DNA of 64,000 nucleotides from an uncultured Eubacterium sp. (GTDB taxonomy: Bacteria; Bacillota; Clostridia; Peptostreptococcales; Anaerovoracaceae), in the NCBI GenBank assembly GCA_900543485.1, contig UQRM01000003.1, positions 62,001-126,000 on the forward strand. Reading direction: 5' to 3'. Within the stretch, counting starts at the first letter, position 1; each line of letters starts with the position of its first letter. The position numbers were made by a program, and so were the translations under genes. This document shows positions 49,635-58,798 of this stretch, piece after piece. The notes beneath the pieces are model-generated. The model was not told the DNA's origin and did no database searches. It was given only the letters and a program-made list of their open reading frames with translations.

Positions 49635-51260
49635 ATGAAGACAGCGAGAGAGATAACAGAGAGGATCCTTCGGGAGAGAGGGATAGTTTCACAGGAAGAT
49701 ATCTCCGAGTTCCTGTCTGACCGGCCTCAGAGGACATACGATCCATTCCTGCTTCTGAACATGGAAGCGGGAGTGGATTTATTGTTATCGGAGGCGGAAG
49801 CGGGACATCGGATATGCATATATGGTGATTATGATGCCGATGGAGTCACGTCCATATGCGTGTTGTCGCGTATCCTGAGCATGCTTACCGATAACTTTAC
49901 ATATTATATCCCATCAAGGTTTGACGAAGGCTATGGCCTCAACATGGACGCAATAGCGGAGATAAGGAGAGCCGGTACAGACCTGCTCGTCACAGTAGAC
50001 TGCGGCAGCGTTTCTTATGACGAGGTGGAATACGCCAAGGCGCTGGGGATGAAGGTGATAGTGACCGATCATCACAATGTGGAGGATGTGAAAGCCGATT
50101 GCATACTGATAAATCCAAAACAGCCAGGCTGCGGCTATCCTTTCAAGGAGCTGGCAGGCTGTGGGGTCGCTTTCAAGATGGTGCAGGCCATATGCCGCCG
50201 CAAGGGTTTTCCAAAGAGCGTCATCAACGATGTTCTGGATATGACGGCCATCGGCACGGTGGGCGATATAGTGTCCCTCATAGACGAAAACAGGACTATA
50301 GTCAAGTATGGTCTGGACAGGATAAACAAAGGAAGACGAAAATCGCTGAAGATGCTGACAGAGGCCATATCGCTGAAGACAGTGACATCGGAAAGCATCG
50401 CCTTCGGTATAGCGCCTCATATCAACGCGGCAGGAAGGATGGCCAGCGCCCGGGAGGCGGCGGAGCTTTTCCTTTCCGATGACAGCTGTTTGATGGAAGA
50501 ACGGGTGAAAAGACTGGTTGCCCTCAACAGCAAGCGAAAGAAAGCTCAGGAAGAAGCGTATAGCAGGTGTATGGAAATGGTCACGGGAGACGAAAGGTTC
50601 ATTGTTTTGCGTACAGAGGATATCCATGAAGGGATCGCGGGAATAGTCGCAGGCAAGATAAAGGATACGGAGAACAGACCTGTCATCATCGTGACTCCTT
50701 CGGGAGAAGGCTGTCTCAAGGGGACGGGAAGAAGTATAGAGAATGTGGATATCTTCGCGCTGCTGAAGAAGCACGATGAGCTTTTCCTGAGATTCGGAGG
50801 CCACAGGAGCGCCTGTGGGTTCCTGATGAAAGAGGAAAATCTGCCGCAGCTCAGACGAGTATTGGATGAAGAGATAAGATCGCTGGAGGAGGCGGATCCT
50901 TATTTCATGGAAAGGGACATCTCATGGGAGGCTGAACTGGCTCCCGCGGAGGTGACTGTAGAGCTGGCCAGAGAGCTGGAACGGCTGCAGCCCTTCGGTA
51001 AGGATAATCCCAGACCTCTTTTCATGATGGATGGAGTGATATTGCAGCATGTGAGATTTATGGGAGAAGGAGAAACTCATGCGGCTTTCAAAGCAGTTGA
51101 CGAAGACGGCCGGATGGCCGAGTGCATATTGTTCAGGAAAGCGCAGGAAGAAAAGGAGGCTCTTACGTCGGGAAGATCTGTGGATCTGGTGGGGACGGTC
51201 AGCCTCAAGGAGTGGATGGGACGCGAGAGCGCACAGTTTATTGTCGAGGAGATAATGTGA
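49635..51260 (+). CDS. recJ: Single-stranded-DNA exonuclease RecJ
   Basis: 541 residues, DHH superfamily 5'-3' exonuclease acting in recombination and repair. Metal motifs: IYGDYDADGVTS, VTVDCG, VTDHHN and the DHHA1 domain with GIAGIVAGKIKD and RFGGHRSACGF. A C-terminal OB-like part (PFGKDNPRPLF, LVGTVSLKEW) is present. It is shorter than the 700-780 residues of long Bacillus-type RecJ, lacking the extra C-terminal domain. GGAAGGGCGGAACAG lies upstream. The next start overlaps its stop (TGATG). Confidence 0.93.
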   Translation: MKTAREITERILRERGIVSQEDISEFLSDRPQRTYDPFLLLNMEAGVDLLLSEAEAGHRICIYGDYDADGVTSICVLSRILSMLTDNFTYYIPSRFDEGYGLNMDAIAEIRRAGTDLLVTVDCGSVSYDEVEYAKALGMKVIVTDHHNVEDVKADCILINPKQPGCGYPFKELAGCGVAFKMVQAICRRKGFPKSVINDVLDMTAIGTVGDIVSLIDENRTIVKYGLDRINKGRRKSLKMLTEAISLKTVTSESIAFGIAPHINAAGRMASAREAAELFLSDDSCLMEERVKRLVALNSKRKKAQEEAYSRCMEMVTGDERFIVLRTEDIHEGIAGIVAGKIKDTENRPVIIVTPSGEGCLKGTGRSIENVDIFALLKKHDELFLRFGGHRSACGFLMKEENLPQLRRVLDEEIRSLEEADPYFMERDISWEAELAPAEVTVELARELERLQPFGKDNPRPLFMMDGVILQHVRFMGEGETHAAFKAVDEDGRMAECILFRKAQEEKEALTSGRSVDLVGTVSLKEWMGRESAQFIVEEIM

Positions 51261-52426
51261 TGGAGATAAAAAAGAAAAGACTGGTGATATATGTGGTGGC
51301 GGCCTTTCTGGCCGGGGCGGCGGTGACAGGCGGAGCGTGCGCTGCTGTATTCAACGGGGCTCTGGGATATGTGAAGGTTTCAAAGAGCCAGTACGACGAC
51401 ATGTCTGAAGTCTATGAGCGATACGGCAAACTGGATCAACTGTATGACACAATAACCAGCTCGTTTTACAAAGAGGTGGACGAGGACGCCATGATGGAAG
51501 GAGCGTACAAGGGTCTGGTAGCGGGACTCAATGACCCGTACTCTTCGTATATGACGGCTGAGGAATATGAGACGTGGGTCGCCACTGCCACGGGAGAATA
51601 TTCGGGCGTAGGGATAACTTTCACTCAGGACGAGGACGGCAACTTCGTGGTAGTATCAGTGACAGATGATTCCCCTGCGGCGGACGCGGGCATCAGGGAA
51701 GGTGATATCATCAAGACGGTAGACGGACAGGAGTACAGCGATCTGGATGTCATCGGCAACGCCATCAGAGGTGAAGAAGGCTCCGAGATAGAGATAACAT
51801 ATATACGAGACGGTGAAGAAAAAAGCGTGACCATGACAAGGGAGAAGATAACTCAGCACAGCGTGGAACACAGGATGCTTGACGGCAACATCGGGTATAT
51901 AAGCATAAGCTCCTTTATAGAGACCACCGGCGAAGACTTTTCCCAGGCGCTCAAGGAGCTGGAGGAAGATGGGGCACAGGGCCTGGTGCTGGATCTGAGG
52001 GATAATGGCGGCGGACTGGTAGACGCGTGTGTCCAGGTGGCCGATGAATTTCTGGACGAAGGTGTAGTCGTATACGTGGAGGACAGAGACGGCAACAGGA
52101 CGGATTACGATGCCAAGGACGGCAAAACGGATCTGAAGACCGTGGTACTGGTCAACGAGAACAGCGCCAGCGCTTCTGAGATATTGGCTGCAGCCCTTCA
52201 GGACAACGGTTTTGAGATAGTGGGACAGACGACTTACGGTAAAGGTGTCATACAGTCCACAGCTCAGCTGGAGGATGGTTCAGCGCTGAAGCTGACTATC
52301 ATGCAGTACTTTTCACCGGATGGCAACGCCATAAACGAGAAGGGCGTGACTCCTGATCATCAGGTAGCCAACGAGGAAAATTCCGGCGAGGATGCGCAGC
52401 TGGATGAAGCACTGAGTCTGTTTTAA
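51260..52426 (+). CDS. ctpA: C-terminal processing peptidase CtpA (S41)
   Basis: 388 residues. An N-terminal membrane anchor (about 8-30), a helical domain with GLNDPYSSYM, PDZ domain (about 95-180, VVSVTDDSPAADAGIREGDIIKTVDG) and an S41 protease domain. The catalytic Ser is in NSASASEILAAAL and the Lys in TYGKGVIQ. It trims or degrades extracytoplasmic proteins; in other bacteria such proteases control M23 hydrolases, which are encoded just upstream here. Translation is coupled to recJ by TGATG. Confidence 0.94.
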   Translation: MEIKKKRLVIYVVAAFLAGAAVTGGACAAVFNGALGYVKVSKSQYDDMSEVYERYGKLDQLYDTITSSFYKEVDEDAMMEGAYKGLVAGLNDPYSSYMTAEEYETWVATATGEYSGVGITFTQDEDGNFVVVSVTDDSPAADAGIREGDIIKTVDGQEYSDLDVIGNAIRGEEGSEIEITYIRDGEEKSVTMTREKITQHSVEHRMLDGNIGYISISSFIETTGEDFSQALKELEEDGAQGLVLDLRDNGGGLVDACVQVADEFLDEGVVVYVEDRDGNRTDYDAKDGKTDLKTVVLVNENSASASEILAAALQDNGFEIVGQTTYGKGVIQSTAQLEDGSALKLTIMQYFSPDGNAINEKGVTPDHQVANEENSGEDAQLDEALSLF

Positions 52427-52593
52427 CGATTTCCTGTTTTCTGACTTTCCGTTTTTTGATTTTTTAGCTAAATGTAGTTAAAAATTTCAATGATTGTGGA
52501 GTCTATTTCAGCTGGATACTTGCTCATGCGTCATAAAACTTTGATTTTGCGCTGTACTGAAAAGGTCAAGTATATTCAAGCCTATTGGATTTT

Positions 52594-52626
52594 ACCTACA
52601 TTTCTCATTTTTTTGGAAATGTAGGT
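52594..52626 (+). terminator. Terminator after ctpA
   Basis: ACCTACATTTC (52594-52604) pairs perfectly with GAAATGTAGGT (52616-52626), followed by ATTTTTATT. It is 170 bases past ctpA; the DNA between (52427-52593) is AT-rich without recognised features. Confidence 0.8.
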
Positions 52627-52690
52627 ATTTTTATTCTTTCGTCTGCCGAACATACTGCGGAAGGAATGAAACTCCGCGCTTCAAAGCCGG

Positions 52691-52719
52691 TTGACTGGTT
52701 ATCCGGCAGATGATATAAT
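52691..52719 (+). promoter_or_regulatory. Promoter of yerC-type gene
   Basis: TTGACT (52691-52696), a 17-base spacer and TATAAT (52714-52719) preceded by TGA. An untranslated leader of about 95 bases follows. Confidence 0.8.
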
Positions 52720-52820
52720 TTACATGTAATTACAGCACCCGATCCGGACCTTTGATATCACGCCTTGCAGGGCACAGATGGAGTCCGGATGCGGGGTATT
52801 ATGGGCGAAAGGAGTATTGC

Positions 52821-53153
52821 ATGGCGTACGATTCCAAGTTCAAGAGGGATGATATAGACGAGCTTTTCAAGGCGATACTGCTGCTGGAGAACGAAGAGGA
52901 CTGCTATAGATTCTTTGAGGATATATGTACGATAAATGAGATACACTCCATAGCGCAGAGGCTTCAGGTGGCCAGACTTCTTTCGGAGGACAAGACTTAC
53001 AGCGAGATCGAGAGCATCACCAAGGCATCTACGGCTACTATAAGCAGGATAAACAAGTGCCTCGTGTATGGAGCCGACGGATACAGAAGGATAATCGAGA
53101 GGCTCAGAGAAAGTGAAGCCGACGGTGAGGAGCACGGGAAAGCCGATAAGTGA
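52821..53153 (+). CDS. YerC/YecD family TrpR-like repressor
   Basis: 110 residues, all-helical with a TrpR-like helix-turn-helix (RLQVARLLSEDKTYSEIESITKASTATISRINKCL, given here by its ends Q-V-A-R ... I-S-R-I-N). The family is widespread in Firmicutes; targets are unknown, and binding of tryptophan is not implied. ATG 52821 follows GAAAGGAG. It heads a run of closely packed genes down to the BMP lipoprotein. Confidence 0.85.
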   Translation: MAYDSKFKRDDIDELFKAILLLENEEDCYRFFEDICTINEIHSIAQRLQVARLLSEDKTYSEIESITKASTATISRINKCLVYGADGYRRIIERLRESEADGEEHGKADK

Positions 53154-53241
53154 GAGAGCGTTTTGGACGGAACAATTGAGGAAAGTTTTGGCGGAAACAT
53201 TGTGTTCCGCCTTTTTTGAGCATTGTGAAAATGTGAAGGAT

Positions 53242-53802
53242 ATGGAATTATATGTATATGAGGATTACAGGGACGTCATTGCCGGTATCACGGGCCGGGA
53301 GCTGACAGATGCATTGATCGTCATGTCACTGGAAGCAAGCGGACTGGGACGGTATCAGGTGGAGAGGACTGACAGAGGGAAGCCGTACATCAGGAATCGT
53401 GACAGAGGCTGCGGCGAGGGCTGCGGCGAGGGCTGCGGCGCTGGCGGAGAGATCCATGTGTCGGTCAGTCACAGCGGCAGGTATTTTCTTTGCCTCATAG
53501 CAGACCGGCCGGCAGGTGTAGACGTACAGGAAGAGCGGGAAACAGCGGTGGAGAAAATAAGCCGTCGTTATTTCACGGCCCGGGAGCAGAGGTTCGTACA
53601 GGAGGCGGGAGCAGATGGTTTTTTTCGCCTGTGGGCCAGAAAAGAAGCTTATTCCAAGTATACGGGGCTGGGGCTTGAGGAAATAATGAAGGGGACAGAA
53701 GTACTGGGGAGAGATGACGTGGAGTTCTTTGATTTTCAGCTGGAGAAAGGAATATATTGTTCATGCTGCAGAATGATACAGACAGGAGAAAAGGATATAT
53801 AG
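53242..53802 (+). CDS. 4'-phosphopantetheinyl transferase (Sfp superfamily)
   Basis: About 186 residues. It moves phosphopantetheine from CoA to a carrier-protein serine. Motifs: RGKPYI, VSVSHSGRYFLC, GVDVQEER (Mg2+ ligands) and FFRLWARKEAYSKYTG. Between RGKPYI and the VSHSG strand sits an unusual Gly/Cys/Glu insert encoded by a 12-bp tandem repeat. Start uncertain: ATG 53242 has GAAGGA too close; GTG 53233 is possible. The carrier-protein client is not in the window. Confidence 0.85.
   Translation: MELYVYEDYRDVIAGITGRELTDALIVMSLEASGLGRYQVERTDRGKPYIRNRDRGCGEGCGEGCGAGGEIHVSVSHSGRYFLCLIADRPAGVDVQEERETAVEKISRRYFTAREQRFVQEAGADGFFRLWARKEAYSKYTGLGLEEIMKGTEVLGRDDVEFFDFQLEKGIYCSCCRMIQTGEKDI
53407..53442 (+). 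repeat. In-frame 12-bp tandem repeat inside PPTase gene
   Basis: GGCTGCGGCGAG at 53407 and 53419, then a third copy differing in the last two bases at 53431. It encodes GCGEGCGEGCGA. The unit length keeps the frame, so copy-number change would lengthen or shorten the loop without breaking the gene. Confidence 0.85.
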
Positions 53803-54683
53803 CTGCCATATTTTTTTCTGTACTGGTGGGGTTTTCGTTCCTGGGGATAAAGATATGTCAGCAATATACCGATGGACTCAGCCTGTTGTGTTATCGTTAT
53901 GATTTCGCACTGGCGGCAGTGATCATCCTGCTGGTGATGAAGGCGGTGAAGATAGATATACGGCGCAAGCCCAAGGGAAAGCTCTTCCTGACGGCGGTTT
54001 TCTATGTGGGATTCATGGCTTTCCAGGTGGCGGGGCTCTTTTACGCTACGTCGGTGGAGGGATCCATAATATTTGCCGTAGTTCCCATAATAGTAAAGAT
54101 AATAGCGTCGCTTTTCCTGAAGGAAAAGTCATCCTGGCTGGAGAACATCTTCATTTGCACAACGGTGACAGCGCTCATATTCATGATCGTCATGGGCACG
54201 TCCCATATCGAGATAGATCCGCTGGGGACAGCGTTACTGCTGATTTCCAGCATGATGATGGCTATGAGCAACATATTCATGAGATATACGAGAAATGATT
54301 ATAAGCCTATAGAGATAACTGTTTCTATCATAGCGCTGGGATTCGTGGTGTTCAACGGAGCCGCGCTTTTGCGGGCTTTTGTCCGGGGCGGGAGCCTGGC
54401 GGGATATCTGGAGCCGCTGGCTGTGCCGCAGGTCTTCATCGCCGCAGCTTATCTGGGTATAGGATGCATATTGTTGTCAGCTCATCTGATGAGCTACATG
54501 CTCAGCAAGATGGAGGCGGCGAAGGGGACCATATTCGGAAATCTGTCTACTGCCATCTCTATAGTGGCAGGGGTGGCAGTATTGGGCGAGAGCTTGATGT
54601 GGTATCACGTGGTATGTACGGCGGTCATCATAGGAAGCGTGATAGGAATGAGCCTCAGCGGCAGAAAAGGAGAACTTCAATGA
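53757..54683 (+). CDS. DMT superfamily transporter (EamA type)
   Basis: 308 residues, ten membrane helices in two EamA repeats. The first repeat begins GYIAAIFFSVLVGFSFLGIK; the second follows EIDPLGTALLLISSMMMAMSNIFMR. Exporter or permease of unknown small metabolite. TTG 53757 has AAAGGA 8 bases upstream; ATG 53763 is the alternative. The start overlaps the PPTase end by 46 bases, and the stop overlaps the next ATG (ATGA). Confidence 0.85.
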   Translation: MFMLQNDTDRRKGYIAAIFFSVLVGFSFLGIKICQQYTDGLSLLCYRYDFALAAVIILLVMKAVKIDIRRKPKGKLFLTAVFYVGFMAFQVAGLFYATSVEGSIIFAVVPIIVKIIASLFLKEKSSWLENIFICTTVTALIFMIVMGTSHIEIDPLGTALLLISSMMMAMSNIFMRYTRNDYKPIEITVSIIALGFVVFNGAALLRAFVRGGSLAGYLEPLAVPQVFIAAAYLGIGCILLSAHLMSYMLSKMEAAKGTIFGNLSTAISIVAGVAVLGESLMWYHVVCTAVIIGSVIGMSLSGRKGELQ

Positions 54684-55579
54684 AGACAGAACACGGTATG
54701 AAGGCGAGCGATGAGATGAGATTCGGATTTTTGATGGAAAACAGAACTGATAAGGCCGGCCTGACGGCGGAGCATGGACTTTCCATATATATAGAGGCGT
54801 GTGGGAAGAAGATGCTGTTTGACGCAGGAGCTACGGAATTGATGGTGAGAAACGCGGAACGGATGGGAGTGGATCTGGCCGCGGTGGATCTGGCGGTGGT
54901 GAGTCACGGTCACTACGATCATACAGGAGGCTTTCCGGCATTCTGCCGCCTCAACAGCAGGGCGCCTGTATACGTTCACAGGAACGCTTTCCGCGAGTCT
55001 TACGAATTAAAGGAAGGTCAGCTCTGCGGCTCGGATGACGGGATAAGGTGGACCGATGAGGAGAGAGAAGCCATGAAAGACAGACTCATCCTCACCGATG
55101 GGCCTCTGTGGGTGAGTGAGGATATCTGTGTAACGGGTACTGTTCAGTCGGAAGAAGGTTTCGAACCTACAGAGGTATTTTATTACCGGGATGAGGATGG
55201 AAAAATAACAGCGGATGACATGTCGCATGAGCAGTGTCTCGTCCTGCGGCAGCCGGAAGGTCTCTACGTGTTCTCGGGATGCAGCCATACGGGAGTTATA
55301 GGAGCATTGAATACGGCCAAGGATCTGTTTCCCGGGGAAAAGGTGGCTGTGCTGGCGGCCGGGATGCACCTCTATAAGGCATCCGATACGGAGCGGAGCC
55401 GGGTAGTGGAAGCTGTTGCCGCAGAGGCGCCGGAACGGGTGATCCCTGTCCATTGTACGGGGATGGATGCCATATGCTACCTGAAAGATCTGCTGAAGGA
55501 CAGGTGCGTTACGGCCGGGGCAGGAGACTGGTTCGGAAGGTACGGTGAGAAATGTGAGAAGGGTGAGCGATGTGAGTGA
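54680..55579 (+). CDS. MBL-fold metallohydrolase
   Basis: 299 residues. Metallo-beta-lactamase fold with VVSHGHYDHTGG (HxHxDH metal motif), FSGCSHTGVI (third metal His) and IPVHCTGMDA. It resembles the group annotated as dihydropterin-ribofuranosylaminobenzene-phosphate synthase-like hydrolases; the substrate is not established. AAAAGGAG lies before ATG 54680, which overlaps the DMT stop. It overlaps recX at its end. Confidence 0.82.
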   Translation: MKTEHGMKASDEMRFGFLMENRTDKAGLTAEHGLSIYIEACGKKMLFDAGATELMVRNAERMGVDLAAVDLAVVSHGHYDHTGGFPAFCRLNSRAPVYVHRNAFRESYELKEGQLCGSDDGIRWTDEEREAMKDRLILTDGPLWVSEDICVTGTVQSEEGFEPTEVFYYRDEDGKITADDMSHEQCLVLRQPEGLYVFSGCSHTGVIGALNTAKDLFPGEKVAVLAAGMHLYKASDTERSRVVEAVAAEAPERVIPVHCTGMDAICYLKDLLKDRCVTAGAGDWFGRYGEKCEKGERCE

Positions 55580-56033
55580 TGTCAGGACTGCTGCTGTCAG
55601 ATATCTGGGAATGAGACCCAGGACGAAGCAGCAGGTGATAAAGTACCTCAGGCAGAAAGGTTTCCCGGAGGAAGGCATTGCCGAGACGGTGGCGGAGCTG
55701 GAGGAGTATAAGTACATAGACGACTTTTCCTACAGTGTGATGTACTTCCGATACGGTTTTGAGAAGGGCCGGGGCGTGATGAGGATAAGGCGGGAGCTTT
55801 CGGAAAAAGGCGTGGGATCTGACGTCATCGATATGGCCTACGAGGAGCTGGAAGAGGTCCCCGATCAATATGAGACGGCGCGAAAGATAGCGATGGAGAT
55901 GATCCGGGATATGGACATGGAAGAGATGGAATACGATGAAAAGCGCAGGATAAAGGCCAGGATAGGCCGAAGGCTCGCGGGACGCGGTTTTCCCTCCGAT
56001 GTGATATACAAGGTGCTGGACAGCCTGCGATGA
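55572..56033 (+). CDS. recX: Regulatory protein RecX
   Basis: About 153 residues, three RecX helical repeats: AAVRYLGMRPRTKQQVIKYLRQKGF, YIDDFSYSVMYFRYGFEKGRG, then RIRRELSEKGVG and the C-terminal repeat (given by segments). It inhibits RecA filaments. No recA is nearby. GTG 55572 has AGAAGGG at 9 bases; other in-frame GTGs at 55554 and 55563 are possible. It overlaps the MBL gene by 8 bases. Confidence 0.85.
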   Translation: MSDVRTAAVRYLGMRPRTKQQVIKYLRQKGFPEEGIAETVAELEEYKYIDDFSYSVMYFRYGFEKGRGVMRIRRELSEKGVGSDVIDMAYEELEEVPDQYETARKIAMEMIRDMDMEEMEYDEKRRIKARIGRRLAGRGFPSDVIYKVLDSLR

Positions 56034-56054
56034 CGGGGAAATGGAGGAGAGAAG

Positions 56055-56771
56055 ATGGACGGGCAATATGTCAGGACTGAGATGGTGATAGGGAAGTCCG
56101 GGGTCGAGAAGCTGCGCTCGACTGCCGTCATGGTGTTGGGGATAGGCGGCGTGGGAAGCTACACGGCGGAAGCTCTGGCGAGAGCAGGCGTAGGGAAGCT
56201 GACGCTGGTAGACAAGGACACGGTTGATGTGACGAATATAAACAGGCAGCTGCCAGCTCTCCACAGCACTGTAGGCAGAGCCAAGGTAGAGGTGATGGCA
56301 GAGCGGATAGCCGATATAGACCCGGATTGCGATGTGGCGGCAGAGCAATGCTTTTTCCTGCCGGAAACTGCTGAGCAGTTCGATTTCAGAAGATATGATT
56401 ATGTGGTAGACGCCATAGACAACGTGACGGGGAAGCTGGCAATAATAGAGAAGGCAGCAGCTGAAGGCGTCCCTGTCATATCGTCCATGGGCACAGGCAA
56501 TAAGCTGGATCCTTCCATGTTCAGGATAGCGACCATAGAGGAGACCAGGGTGTGTCCGCTGGCACGGGTCATGAGAAAAGAGCTGCGGGCCAGAGGAATA
56601 GAGGGCGTCAAGGTGCTCTATTCAGAGGAGCCGCCTGTGAAAGGAGGCAGCTCTGTGCCGGGGAGTATCTCTTTCGTACCGTCGGTGGCAGGATTGATGA
56701 TAGCGGGAGAAGTGATAAGGGATATTTTGAAGTTCGGGGAAGATCCGGAAGGAAAGGATGGGAATGGATAA
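56055..56771 (+). CDS. tcdA: tRNA threonylcarbamoyladenosine dehydratase (TcdA/CsdL)
   Basis: 238 residues, E1-like ThiF fold. ATP site VLGIGGVGSYTAEALARAGVGKLTLVD(residues about 27-53), NINRQL, DAIDNVTGKL, and the C-terminal SVPGSISFVPSVAGLMIAGEVI typical of TcdA rather than MoeB/ThiF; no zinc-cysteine pairs. It cyclises t6A37 of tRNA to the hydantoin ct6A. GGAGAGAAG precedes the ATG. Confidence 0.9.
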   Translation: MDGQYVRTEMVIGKSGVEKLRSTAVMVLGIGGVGSYTAEALARAGVGKLTLVDKDTVDVTNINRQLPALHSTVGRAKVEVMAERIADIDPDCDVAAEQCFFLPETAEQFDFRRYDYVVDAIDNVTGKLAIIEKAAAEGVPVISSMGTGNKLDPSMFRIATIEETRVCPLARVMRKELRARGIEGVKVLYSEEPPVKGGSSVPGSISFVPSVAGLMIAGEVIRDILKFGEDPEGKDGNG

Positions 56772-58035
56772 TCTGAGCGTTATTTTACTGGGGCTCTTTA
56801 CGGCCGTGATCGTACTGATGGTATTGGTCATAGTCATATTGCTGAAGGTGTGGCGCGGCGGGAGCATAGGACAGGAAGCCCAGCTGAGAAGAGATATAAG
56901 AGAGGAAATGAGTCGTTCCAGGCGGGAGACCGGTGAGAATATCCAGGGAAGTGTCAAACGGCTTGGCGAAATGATATCCCAGAACCAGCGGGAAAGCGCC
57001 GATATGCAGAGCAGGCGGCTGGCGGAGCTGGGCAGGCAGCTGGCCGACACCTCCATGAGCATCGAACAGAGATTGGAAAACATAAGGATCTCCATGGAAA
57101 ACAAGGTGACCGCCATGACCGAAGAGAACAACCGACAGCTTACAGAGATGAGGAACACCGTGGACGAAAAACTGCAGAAGACTCTGGAAGACAGGATAGG
57201 CCGGTCTTTCAGGCAGGTCAGCGAAAGACTGGAGCAGGTGACGAGAGGACTGGGGGAAATGCAGAATCTGGCCGCGGGAGTGGGAGACCTGAAAAAGGTC
57301 CTTTCAAATGTGAAGACTAGAGGAATCCTGGGCGAGATACAGCTGGGAGCCATACTGGAGCAGATACTGGCGCCCGGTCAGTATGAGGAAAACGTGGCCG
57401 TCAAGGGCGGCAATGAACGGGTAGAGTTCGCGGTGAAGTTTCCGGGAGAGGGAGACGCGCCGGTATATCTGCCTATAGACTCCAAATTTCCGGCAGATGC
57501 TTATATGAATCTGCAGACTGCCTATGATACGGGAGACAGGCAGTTGATAAAGGCTACCACAGATAATCTGAGGAACGCGGTCCTGAAGGCTGCCAGGGAC
57601 ATAAGGATCAAGTATATCGCGCCGCCGCGGACTACGGAATTCGCCATCATGTTCCTTCCATTCGAAGGGCTGTACGCGGAAGTACTGAGGCTGGGACTGG
57701 TGGATACGCTACAGCGCGATTACAGGATAAACATCGCCGGACCTACTACCATGTCCGCCATGCTCAACAGCTTCCAGATGGGCTTCAGATCTATCGCGCT
57801 GCAGAAGCAGTCGGGCCAGGTATGGGATACGCTGGCCAAGGTGCGGAATGAATTCGATAAATTCGGCGATGTCCTGATAAAGACCCAGAGCAGGATGGAA
57901 CAGACCCAGAGGGATCTGGAGGCTCTGGTGGGAGTAAGGACCAGAGGAATACAGCGGGCGCTCAAGGACGTGTCTTCTTCAGGGGAGGCCGGTGAGCTGT
58001 CCGGTGTCAGCGACGAACAGAGAGGGATCAAATGA
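56764..58035 (+). CDS. rmuC: DNA recombination protein RmuC
   Basis: 423 residues. One N-terminal membrane helix (about 5-27), a long coiled coil (about 35-160), then the RmuC nuclease-like domain: GILGEIQLGAILEQIL, VEFAVKFPG, LPIDSKFPADAY (PD-(D/E)XK core) and FLPFEGLYAEVL. The family limits inversions and other rearrangements. ATG 56764 has GGAAAGG at 6 bases and overlaps tcdA by 8 bases. Confidence 0.92.
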   Translation: MDNLSVILLGLFTAVIVLMVLVIVILLKVWRGGSIGQEAQLRRDIREEMSRSRRETGENIQGSVKRLGEMISQNQRESADMQSRRLAELGRQLADTSMSIEQRLENIRISMENKVTAMTEENNRQLTEMRNTVDEKLQKTLEDRIGRSFRQVSERLEQVTRGLGEMQNLAAGVGDLKKVLSNVKTRGILGEIQLGAILEQILAPGQYEENVAVKGGNERVEFAVKFPGEGDAPVYLPIDSKFPADAYMNLQTAYDTGDRQLIKATTDNLRNAVLKAARDIRIKYIAPPRTTEFAIMFLPFEGLYAEVLRLGLVDTLQRDYRINIAGPTTMSAMLNSFQMGFRSIALQKQSGQVWDTLAKVRNEFDKFGDVLIKTQSRMEQTQRDLEALVGVRTRGIQRALKDVSSSGEAGELSGVSDEQRGIK

Positions 58036-58781
58036 GCATATTCGCTATAGCGGACCTGCATCTGTCCTTTTGCCCGGACATATGCAAACCGATGGACATA
58101 TACGGCCCGGAATGGGAAAACCATGCGGAGAGGATAGAGGAGAACTGGCGGAGCGTCGTGACAGATGAAGATACCGTCGTGCTGCCGGGAGATATATCGT
58201 GGGGCCTCAAGCTGGAAGAGGCTCGATATGACCTGGAATGGATAGAGGCTCTTCCCGGACGAAAGGTCGTTTTCAAAGGGAATCATGATCTGTGGTGGCG
58301 TGGTATCACCAGGCTCAACTCCATGTATGAGACTGTCACTTTCATACAGAACGACTGCTATGAGGCTGAAGGGATCTTCATATGCGGGACTCGCGGATGG
58401 GTCACACCGGACAGTGATGATTACACTGAAGCCGATGAGAAGATATATAACAGGGAGCTTCTCAGGCTGCGAGCGTCTCTGGAAAAGGCTGTGGCAGCCG
58501 GCGCGAAGGCTGCAGGCGGCGCTGAAGGAGCAAGAGGTATCGGCGAGACAGGCAGCCGGCGGATACTGGGTGTACTGCATTACCCGCCGGTATCGAAGGC
58601 GGCAGCCTTCTCAGGGTTTCAGCAGATATTCCAGGAGTACGGCGTCAAGGATGTGATATACGGCCATCTTCACGGATCGGAAGGTTTCAGCAAGGCCATA
58701 GAAGGACCGTTCCAGGGGATAAGATACAAGCTGGTATCGGCGGACCGGCTGGACTGTATGCCGGTGAAGATTGAGATCTGA
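58032..58781 (+). CDS. Calcineurin-like metallophosphoesterase
   Basis: 249 residues. Metal motifs in order: IADLHL (DxH), LPGDISWG (GD), FKGNHDLWW (GNHD), VLHYPP and YGHLHG (GHxH). It matches a Firmicutes clade of stand-alone phosphoesterases of unknown substrate. It overlaps rmuC by 4 bases (ATGA). A Gly/Ala-rich stretch (about 155-180) looks like an extra surface loop. Confidence 0.88.
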   Translation: MSIFAIADLHLSFCPDICKPMDIYGPEWENHAERIEENWRSVVTDEDTVVLPGDISWGLKLEEARYDLEWIEALPGRKVVFKGNHDLWWRGITRLNSMYETVTFIQNDCYEAEGIFICGTRGWVTPDSDDYTEADEKIYNRELLRLRASLEKAVAAGAKAAGGAEGARGIGETGSRRILGVLHYPPVSKAAAFSGFQQIFQEYGVKDVIYGHLHGSEGFSKAIEGPFQGIRYKLVSADRLDCMPVKIEI

Positions 58782-58798
58782 GGCGAGGAGAGAGAATT

